Source: an uncultured bacterium (GTDB lineage: Bacteria; Desulfobacterota; Desulfovibrionia; Desulfovibrionales; Desulfovibrionaceae). From it: a stretch of 16,673 nt of DNA. Shown one piece after another: positions 1 through 5,817 of this stretch; within the stretch, counting starts at the first letter, position 1; each line of letters opens with the position of its first letter. The notes under the pieces are model-generated. The model ran no database searches and had not been told where the DNA came from. It saw only the letters and a program-made list of their open reading frames with translations. Position numbers and translations under genes: made by a program. Location: contig CAJMRA010000012.1 of assembly GCA_905215675.1 (NCBI GenBank), positions 1-16,673 on the forward strand, read 5' to 3'.

Positions 1-57
1 TCTTTTTGGGGTGCTGAAATGTTTTTCCTTTTTCGGGCGGCGCTGTGCCGCCGCCGC

Positions 58-86
58 GCGTTTCACCTTTTTCAAAGGTGAAACGC
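58..86. terminator. Perfect 13-bp hairpin just after the cytochrome b gene
   Basis: A 13-bp perfect inverted repeat with a 3-nt loop (arms 58-70 and 74-86) lies one base beyond the stop codon of the minus-strand gene ending at 88. A second, GC-rich inverted repeat (about 38-54) follows on the minus strand. The position suits transcription termination or 3'-end protection of the two-gene operon. No clear run of T follows on the minus strand, so it is not a textbook intrinsic terminator. Confidence 0.5.
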
Positions 87-87
87 T

Positions 88-609
88 CTATTTCCGGCGG
101 GGCAGGATCTGCATGCCGCCCACCTGCAAATTTCCGTCATCCGCGGCCGTACGCCGACACAACCATTTACCGCGCCGCAAAAAACGGACAAGCAGCAGCG
201 GCAGAAAAAAGAGCGCGGCGGCAAGATGCAGCAGCTTGACGACGGGATAGGCCGCGCCATACAGGGAAAATTCCACCAGATTGTGCCATGCCAGCAGCAG
301 ACCGGTCACGCAGAGAAGAAAGAGCAGCAGCAGGCGAACGTACCCGAATCCCGTCAGGCGGTAGCGACGCCGCCCCTCACCGACCCAGACGACAAAACTG
401 TATGCCAGCAACAGAAGCAGGGCGGTATTGGCCCAGTAATGCCAGAGCGTGGGCTTGTAGAGCAGCGGACGCAAGGCGGCGATGCCGAAAAGACCGGAAG
501 AATGCCAGCCCAGCGGCAGATGCGCCAGCCCGGTAGCCAGCGAGAACAGCATGACGCACATCCACAGCCAGCGGAAAAAGGTGGAAAAAAGGTATCGTTG
601 CGGTCTCAT
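88..609 (-). CDS. Four-helix cytochrome b-type membrane protein (electron-transfer subunit)
   Basis: A 173-residue integral membrane protein with about four hydrophobic helices (roughly residues 10-30, 58-77, 90-108 and 122-144) and a basic C-terminal tail. Histidines at 30, 36, 57, 109 and 128 lie in or beside the helices and are candidate haem b ligands, as in the cytochrome b561/formate dehydrogenase gamma (FdnI) type of quinone-reactive subunit. The start codon overlaps the stop of the upstream ferredoxin-like gene (ATGA), and a GGAGG lies 8 nt upstream, so the two are translationally coupled. The likely role is to pass electrons between the menaquinone pool and the periplasmic Fe-S partner. 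At 173 residues it is shorter than FdnI. Family assignment rests on topology and histidines only, so a different small membrane subunit is possible. Confidence 0.6.
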   Translation of the reverse strand: MRPQRYLFSTFFRWLWMCVMLFSLATGLAHLPLGWHSSGLFGIAALRPLLYKPTLWHYWANTALLLLLAYSFVVWVGEGRRRYRLTGFGYVRLLLLFLLCVTGLLLAWHNLVEFSLYGAAYPVVKLLHLAAALFFLPLLLVRFLRRGKWLCRRTAADDGNLQVGGMQILPRRK

Positions 610-1583
610 GCGCGCTCCCTCCGCCTGTCGCGCCAGAGACGCAGGGCAGCCAGCCCCGCGCCGAAGAGAGGCGCGCCGATCAGCAGGCGCGTCAGGGAGT
701 TCTCATCCTCCATGCTGACGCCGGCAGGGCGCAGGCTGGGCATCCCCGGGCCGACGCCCTTCTGGGAGAGAAGGGCGGCTTCGATATGCCGGAAGGGAAC
801 GGACGACACATAGAACAGGCAGGTTCCGCCGTTTTCCTGTTTGCCGAAGACTTCGCCGCCCCGCTCCGCCGCCAGTCTGTCCGCCAGACGCGCCATTTCC
901 CGCCAGGGGCCGAAATGCTGCGCCTTGCGGGGACAGGCCTCCACACAGGCGGGAATGCCGCCGTCGCGCAGGCGTTCGCGGCAGAAATCGCACTTGAAGG
1001 ACATGCCGCTGCCCAACAGCCGGGGGGCAAGATGCAGATAGGGACCGACGCCCGCCTGCATCTTGGGGAAATACCACGGACAGGCGCGCGGGCAGCGTCC
1101 CGCCCCGAGACAGATATTCGGCGACGCATGCACGGCCCCGGAGCGTTCCTGACGCAGAGCTCCCGTGGGACAGAGGCTGACGCACTGGGGATTGAGACAA
1201 TGAAAACAACGGCGCGGCAGATAGACCGCCCTGCGGCGTCCCTGCCAGACAAGGCTGCACTTCTGAATGTAGAGCCAGTTATAGGGCGTAAGACGCCAGA
1301 CCACATCTCTGCGGGACGACCAGTCGCCCGCCTGTCCCCAGGACCAGAGCGAGCGGGGCACGGGCTGTCGCGGCACGGGCGTGTGAACGCTGCGCGTCGT
1401 GCGGCAGGCGGCGACGCAGGCGCCGCAGCCGTCGCAGGCATCCACATCCACAACAACGGCGCGGGCTTCTTCCGGCGGCGTTACGCGCGCCGCCGAAGTT
1501 CCCGCCACGGCGGACAGGGGCGCGGCGGCCAGCAGACCCCCGCCTGCCAGAAAACGCAAGGCCCTGCGACGTCCGGGCTTCAT
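606..1583 (-). CDS. Tat-exported four-cluster ferredoxin-like protein (FdnH/HybA/NrfC type)
   Basis: A 325-residue periplasmic electron-transfer subunit. The N-terminus has a twin-arginine-like signal (RRRALRFLAGGG) followed by a hydrophobic stretch. Four cysteine groups follow: C50/53/56/60, C126/129/134/138, C158/164/168 and C198/201/213/217, the usual arrangement of the DmsB/NrfC/HybA/FdnH family. The third group has Ala161 where the second cysteine is expected, so that cluster has only three standard ligands. A hydrophobic segment near 299-314 followed by a basic tail suggests a C-terminal membrane anchor, as in FdnH and HybA. I chose the ATG at 1583 because AAGGAGG lies 7 nt upstream; the ATG at 1589 is only 1 nt from it. 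It overlaps the cytochrome b-type gene by 4 bp. The catalytic partner is not in the window, so the substrate is unknown. Confidence 0.8.
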   Translation of the reverse strand: MKPGRRRALRFLAGGGLLAAAPLSAVAGTSAARVTPPEEARAVVVDVDACDGCGACVAACRTTRSVHTPVPRQPVPRSLWSWGQAGDWSSRRDVVWRLTPYNWLYIQKCSLVWQGRRRAVYLPRRCFHCLNPQCVSLCPTGALRQERSGAVHASPNICLGAGRCPRACPWYFPKMQAGVGPYLHLAPRLLGSGMSFKCDFCRERLRDGGIPACVEACPRKAQHFGPWREMARLADRLAAERGGEVFGKQENGGTCLFYVSSVPFRHIEAALLSQKGVGPGMPSLRPAGVSMEDENSLTRLLIGAPLFGAGLAALRLWRDRRRERA

Positions 1584-1854
1584 GCTCATGCCTCCTTGCC
1601 ATTCCCGCCCCGAGGGCGTGTTAACACTAAATCGTTCTTCTGGGGGGGAAGGGAACCCCCTTGGCTGGCGCACAAGGGGCCCAGCCTTTCCGCAGGAAAG
1701 GCGTTTCCGTAATTCTTCCCCCCAGGCCCCCCATCCTTCCCCCAACGCGCTTTTTCAGAGGGGCACAGGCCAGGTGCAAGTCCTTTTCAGAAGTTATGCG
1801 TCTATCTGAAATAAATAGAAATATGAGTGTTAACATGCTCCAGGGCCAGCGCGT
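1584..1854. other. Gene-free, hairpin-rich spacer between two minus-strand operons
   Basis: This 271-bp spacer separates the end of the flippase operon from the Fe-S gene. I see no convincing gene in it. It holds consecutive inverted repeats: 1649-1653 with 1658-1662, 1663-1668 with 1681-1686, and a perfect 8-bp stem with 3-nt loop at 1684-1702. G-rich and C-rich runs occur at 1642-1648 and 1718-1723, the second set in inverted orientation. A perfect palindrome GTGTTAACAC lies at 1618-1627, and a near copy (GTGTTAACAT) at 1827-1836. The spacer probably carries the flippase operon's transcript end and the Fe-S operon's promoter, but I could not identify a clear -35/-10 pair. Confidence 0.5.
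1684..1702. repeat. Perfect 8-bp hairpin in the spacer
   Basis: Arms 1684-1691 and 1695-1702 are exact reverse complements with loop GCA. The hairpin overlaps an adjoining GGCTGG/CCAGCC inverted repeat (1663-1668 with 1681-1686), so the two stems could be mutually exclusive. There is no T-run on either side; termination, mRNA stabilisation or a dispersed palindromic repeat are all possible. Confidence 0.4.
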
Positions 1855-3276
1855 CTAAGCCGCCCCGGCGCTGTCGGAACGCTCGAAAGCCGACGGCGGA
1901 CGCCAGCGCCAGAGCAGCGCCAGCAGGGGCAGCAGACCGGCGACTTCGGCAATCTCGCGGGGCGCCACAAGGCCGAGGCCGTACCAGAGGCCGACGGCGG
2001 CGGCAATGACGCCGAGCATGAGTCCCCACTGGGCCGCCGTCATGGGACGCGCCGCAGCCTGAAAGAAGCTGACCGTCAGGATGGCGACCCAGACCTTGGT
2101 AATGGTCAGCGAAAGGGCCGCGCCTTCCAGCGGCATCCGGGGGATGAGCCAGCAGCAGCAGACCACGTTCACCACCAGTCCGCTCAGGTAGAAGCAGAGC
2201 AGCAGGGTATGCCGCCGCATGCCGATCATGGCATAGGCCGCCAGATTATGCAGGAAGGCCGTCGCCAGACAGGGGGTCAGCAGCCGCTGGGCCGTCACGG
2301 CGCTCTTGAGATGCTCCCCGTAGATAAAGGGAAAGATACGATCATTTTCCACGCAAAGCACGTAGATCATGGGCAGGGCCGCCGCCCAGAGGGAACGGGC
2401 CGTCTGTCCGGCCAGGGCCCGGAAGGCGTCGCGGTTGTCCTTCCAGAGCTTGGAAAGCATGGGGAAGATGACCTTGCCCAGCAGGGCGCTGGAGATCATC
2501 ATGGACAGCCCCTCCACCATTTCCCAGGCGACGCCGTAGGCCGCCACGGCGTCTTCTCCCCCGTAGTCCTTGAGAAAAAACAGGTTCAGCTTGTTGTAGA
2601 ACATGGCGCAGGCAGCCATGCAGGTAAAGATGAGACCGCTGCGCATGCGCTGCGCCAGATCGAGGAACTGCCCCCAGCCGAAGCGGGAAAAGGGATTGCG
2701 CCCGATGGCCCGGACGGCAAAGGCGAAACAGAGCGACGATTCCACCACCTTGTACAGCGCCACCACCAGCGACGGCGCTCCCAGAAGAAACGAGACAATG
2801 CCGAAGCCGATGCCGAAGACGGCGGCGGGAATGCGGATGCGCATTTCCACGTCCTGACGCCCGCGGGCCTGACACAGGGCAAAGAAGGTATCGCTGATGC
2901 CGTCGATACCGAAGCCCGCGGCGATGCAGAGAACAATCAGCCGCAGTTCCGGCGAATAGTTGGCCTTGGCGGACACGATGATCCACGTGACGCCCAGGGC
3001 CACGAACAGGAGCGCGCATTTCAGCCAGAGGACCTCGCCCAGCAGCACCGTGGGACGGGCGTCCCGGCGGGAGAAGGACGACAGCAGAAAATCGTTGAGG
3101 CCGACATCCGCCGCCGTCTTCACCAGATAGCCGTAGCCGAGGGCCAGCATGATCTGGCCCAGCAGAAAGGGATCGTTACGCGACAGCAGGATGGTGAACA
3201 GGGTCCACGACAGATCGCGCGTCCACTGCGCCCCGAGAATGTACCCGAGGCGTCGCGGGATGCTTTTCAGCTTCAT
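1855..3276 (-). CDS. Polysaccharide/lipid-linked oligosaccharide flippase (MOP superfamily, Wzx-like)
   Basis: A 473-residue inner-membrane protein made almost entirely of hydrophobic helices (about 12-14) separated by short basic loops, with a conserved-looking N-terminal part (LGAQWTRDLSWTLFTILLSR followed by a Gly-rich helix). Length and topology match polysaccharide biosynthesis proteins of the Wzx/RfbX type. These move lipid-linked glycans from the cytoplasmic to the periplasmic face of the inner membrane. It is the last gene of a three-gene operon, starting 6 nt after the stop of the HlyD-like gene. Its own ribosome site is weak, so it may rely on coupling. Context, with glycosyltransferases and a lipid-type synthase in the same region, suggests that it handles a glycolipid or lipid-linked glycan. 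The exact substrate cannot be read from the sequence. Confidence 0.8.
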   Translation of the reverse strand: MKLKSIPRRLGYILGAQWTRDLSWTLFTILLSRNDPFLLGQIMLALGYGYLVKTAADVGLNDFLLSSFSRRDARPTVLLGEVLWLKCALLFVALGVTWIIVSAKANYSPELRLIVLCIAAGFGIDGISDTFFALCQARGRQDVEMRIRIPAAVFGIGFGIVSFLLGAPSLVVALYKVVESSLCFAFAVRAIGRNPFSRFGWGQFLDLAQRMRSGLIFTCMAACAMFYNKLNLFFLKDYGGEDAVAAYGVAWEMVEGLSMMISSALLGKVIFPMLSKLWKDNRDAFRALAGQTARSLWAAALPMIYVLCVENDRIFPFIYGEHLKSAVTAQRLLTPCLATAFLHNLAAYAMIGMRRHTLLLCFYLSGLVVNVVCCCWLIPRMPLEGAALSLTITKVWVAILTVSFFQAAARPMTAAQWGLMLGVIAAAVGLWYGLGLVAPREIAEVAGLLPLLALLWRWRPPSAFERSDSAGAA

Positions 3277-3282
3277 CGGGCG

Positions 3283-4191
3283 CTACTTGACGGCAAAGCG
3301 CACCACGGCCTTGTAGCCGGGCTTGAGTTCAAAATCAGGATTGGGCACGCTCAGCTCCACGGTGTAATACGAGGGATTGGACACGTTCATGTCGCTGGCC
3401 GTCCAGGAAATTTCCGAAACCGTGGCGGCAAAGGTCTTGTCGCGCAGGGAGGCAATGGAGACTTCCGCCTTATCCCCCACGGCGATGTTGGACAGTTCCC
3501 CTTCATAGACGGGCACCTGAATGACGACGGGATCGAGCCGCCCCAGCATGACGACCTGCGCGCCGCGCGGCAGCAGGGCGCCCTCGCTGACGACGCCTTC
3601 CACGGAAAGGACGTGTCCGCTGATGGGAGCCGTCAGCACCAGATGGGCGGGCAGGGGGGAACCGGGCTTCAGGGGTTCCTCGAACGATTCCTGAATTTCC
3701 GCCAGACGGCGCTGAAAATTGGCGTCATTCTTGCGCATGGTGACGCGCAGGAGTTCGATACGTTCCTGGAGCGAGGTCACGTCCTGCTCCAGACGGCTCA
3801 GGGCCTGCCGGGAGCCGAGCCCGCTGGACGCCAGCTGCCGGGCCTTGTTGCGCTGGGCGATGGTTTCCGCCAGGCTGGATTGCAGCTGCAGCATGCTGCT
3901 CTTGATGCCGTCGTTGTTGCCGCCCAGACTCAGTTCCTGCGCCAGCTGGCGCTCGTCGGCGATTTCAAGATGATAGCGCAGCAGGGGATCGCCCTTTTTC
4001 ACACGATCGCCGGGATGCACCAGCACTTCGTCCACAATGCCGTTAAAGGGCATGACGGCCAGACGCGTGACCGTGGCCACGACCTTGCCCGTGGCGCGGG
4101 ACACTTCCGCCGCGGCGGCGGGCGTGGTCGTCAGCAGCAGGCAGGCAAGGGCGATAATGCCCGTCAGACGGCAAAAAATCTGCGCAGCCAT
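3283..4191 (-). CDS. HlyD-like periplasmic adaptor (membrane fusion protein)
   Basis: A 302-residue protein with an N-terminal signal peptide (hydrophobic 9-22, Ala-rich end near 25-28). A first lipoyl half follows (VHPGDRVKKGDPLL, 58-71), then a helical hairpin (about 95-170), a second lipoyl half (TAPISGHVLSVEGVVSEGALL, 187-207) and a beta-barrel/membrane-proximal domain to the end. This is the layout of efflux adaptors that link an inner-membrane transporter to a TolC channel. It begins 2 nt after the stop of the TolC-family gene, and its ribosome site AAGGAGG lies inside that gene's last codons. No ABC, RND or MFS pump is encoded nearby; the next gene is a flippase. Either a distant pump is used or the adaptor serves the flippase route. 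The family call is strong; the cargo is unknown. Confidence 0.85.
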   Translation of the reverse strand: MAAQIFCRLTGIIALACLLLTTTPAAAAEVSRATGKVVATVTRLAVMPFNGIVDEVLVHPGDRVKKGDPLLRYHLEIADERQLAQELSLGGNNDGIKSSMLQLQSSLAETIAQRNKARQLASSGLGSRQALSRLEQDVTSLQERIELLRVTMRKNDANFQRRLAEIQESFEEPLKPGSPLPAHLVLTAPISGHVLSVEGVVSEGALLPRGAQVVMLGRLDPVVIQVPVYEGELSNIAVGDKAEVSIASLRDKTFAATVSEISWTASDMNVSNPSYYTVELSVPNPDFELKPGYKAVVRFAVK

Positions 4192-4193
4192 AA

Positions 4194-5657
4194 TTATTCA
4201 ACCTCCTTGGCGGGCTGCCCGAGGAAATATTCCTGCAACATCCCGGAAACATACATCCACTTCAGCTTGGCCTGCTCCACTTCCTTCTCGGCTTCAATCA
4301 GCGCCACCTGCGCATTGATCTTGTCTTCATGGGCGCTGGTCACTGTCGGCAACGGGGTCAGACCTTCATTAAAGGAGATTTCCGCTTCCCGAAAGCGCAT
4401 TTCCGCGGTCTCGAACTGCACCTTGATCAGGCGCGCGTTGGTTTCCGCAAGGGAAACCTCCTGCTCGGCCTGCAACCACTGGTTGGAATAGTCGGTGCGG
4501 GCGTTGGCCTGCTTGTGGAAAGCCTGCGCCTTCTTCATGCGGGCCGTCTGCACGCCCCTGTAGCGGCGGCCCCAGTCGATGAGGGGAAAGTCGAAATACA
4601 GATGCAGGAACGTATCTTCTTCACCGTTGGCGGGCTGATACTGTCCGGCCGGGGGATAGTGATTCATCTGCAGCGTCATGTTGGGCACATATTCGGCCCA
4701 GGCCACCATGATATTGAAATCGGCCAGCTTGATCTGCCCCCGCAGAAGGTACTGATCCTCGCTCAGGCTCCAGCGCTCTTCCCAGTTGAGACGACGGCCG
4801 TCGAACTGCCGGATCAGGGGCCGCACGCTGCCGGAATCCACGGCCAGACGCTGCCGGGGATCGACGCCCGCCAGAATCTTGAGCTGCGTCAGGAGCATGG
4901 TCTCCTGCATCTTGCCCTTTTCCAGCGCCAGTTCCGCTTCCTTCAGCTGCTGTTCGGCCACATTGCGCTGCACGCCCTGCCGGCCGTCCACGGATTCCAC
5001 CTGTTGCCAGTATTCCAGCGAGGTCTTGCTCTGTCCCGGCAATCCCTGCATGACGGCGTTGATACGGCGGCGGGCGTCGAGTTCCGTATAGGCGGAGGCG
5101 ATCTTGTAGATGGCCTGTCCCACGGCCTTGCGGTGCGACGAAAGCGCCAGATTGGCCATCAGTTCCTGCGCCGAATGCTCGAAATAGGTTCTGACCGGAT
5201 TGGGAAAGGCCGTGTAGAAGCCGATGGTATAGTCGGTCTGCCCGTAGTGCTTCGGCTTGTCGGGCTCATTCTTGTTGTAGCGCGTCAGGTTGTTGGACAC
5301 GGTAATGGTCATGTGCGGCTCGGGCATGTACTTCCATGCCGCATCGGTGCGCGCCAGACGCTGAATTTCCAGCTCCACGGCGCTGTTCACCAGAAGGGGC
5401 GACTGCTGGATGGTCAGAAAGACGCAGTCCTCGAAGCTGAAGGTCTTGGCGGGATCATAAAGATTGGGAATGGCCGCCTCCAGCTTGGCCTTCTGTGATA
5501 CCGGCACGCCGGGAGCCTCGTCCAGCCAGTGCTTTGCGGGCAGCTGGGGCGAATCTATCCCCGCCTTGTTGGACGCGCAGCCCGCGCCGCCCAGCAGGGC
5601 GCACACAAGCGCCGCCGTTGCAAAGCGCATCAGGCGCTTTTTCTGTCTTGCCTTCAT
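4194..5657 (-). CDS. TolC-family outer-membrane channel protein
   Basis: A 487-residue protein with a lipoprotein-like signal (basic start, hydrophobic 11-22, then GGAGC with Cys27). The residue three before the cysteine is Gly rather than the usual Leu, so lipidation is likely but not certain. The rest shows the two-repeat organisation of outer-membrane efflux proteins: FSFEDCVFLTIQQSP (73-87) opens the first repeat, a long helical segment runs about 165-265, and a second repeat with FDFPLIDWGRRYRG (355-368) precedes another long coiled coil (370-470). I chose the ATG at 5657: AAAGGGGAGAG lies just upstream and the signal peptide begins there. The longer open frame upstream has no family-like sequence. 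It is the first gene of a TolC-adaptor-flippase operon and forms the outer-membrane exit. Confidence 0.85.
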   Translation of the reverse strand: MKARQKKRLMRFATAALVCALLGGAGCASNKAGIDSPQLPAKHWLDEAPGVPVSQKAKLEAAIPNLYDPAKTFSFEDCVFLTIQQSPLLVNSAVELEIQRLARTDAAWKYMPEPHMTITVSNNLTRYNKNEPDKPKHYGQTDYTIGFYTAFPNPVRTYFEHSAQELMANLALSSHRKAVGQAIYKIASAYTELDARRRINAVMQGLPGQSKTSLEYWQQVESVDGRQGVQRNVAEQQLKEAELALEKGKMQETMLLTQLKILAGVDPRQRLAVDSGSVRPLIRQFDGRRLNWEERWSLSEDQYLLRGQIKLADFNIMVAWAEYVPNMTLQMNHYPPAGQYQPANGEEDTFLHLYFDFPLIDWGRRYRGVQTARMKKAQAFHKQANARTDYSNQWLQAEQEVSLAETNARLIKVQFETAEMRFREAEISFNEGLTPLPTVTSAHEDKINAQVALIEAEKEVEQAKLKWMYVSGMLQEYFLGQPAKEVE

Positions 5658-5786
5658 ACTCTCCCCTTTCCCCATGGGTACACGGGTATGACGTTCCATC
5701 GTCCCGCGGCATCCCCGGATGCCGCACGCCCGACGCCAACGGCTCCGGCATGCAAAAAAAACGAACCGCCGGAGCGCCGTATCCCG
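5658..5786. other. Leader region of the TolC-adaptor-flippase operon with palindromes
   Basis: After the terminator of the large synthase gene, this stretch holds the 5' region of the next operon. A 20-bp near-perfect palindrome at 5706-5725 (9-bp arms, 2-nt centre) and an inverted repeat with 7-bp arms at 5742-5748 and 5768-5774 lie in it; an A8 run (T8 on the minus strand) sits in the loop of the second. One could be an operator or a leader structure. I see no convincing promoter, although the terminator upstream implies one. Confidence 0.35.
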
Positions 5787-5817
5787 AAAAAATATCCTTC
5801 CGCAGCCTTGCGGAGGG
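5787..5817 (-). terminator. Rho-independent terminator of the synthase gene
   Basis: Read on the minus strand, directly after the stop codon (5820-5818), a stem of nine positions (5817-5809 with 5804-5796, one A-C mismatch, 4-nt loop) is followed by ATATTTTTT (5795-5787). This is a classic intrinsic terminator. It partly separates transcription of the synthase gene from the TolC operon downstream. Confidence 0.75.

Noticed and set aside
1618..1627. Rex or FNR binding site
   Set aside because: GTGTTAACAC lacks the spaced half-sites of the Rex consensus and the TTGAT half-site of FNR.
1584..1745. Upstream extension of the Fe-S gene to an ATG at 1745
   Set aside because: The extension runs through hairpin-rich spacer, and the Tat signal and ribosome site place the start at 1583.
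2209..4491. Long plus-strand open frame opposite the flippase and adaptor genes
   Set aside because: Low-complexity composition, crosses two clear minus-strand genes and has no recognisable motif.
1855..5657. Classical type I secretion system
   Set aside because: The TolC and adaptor genes are present, but no ABC transporter and no RTX-type substrate are seen.
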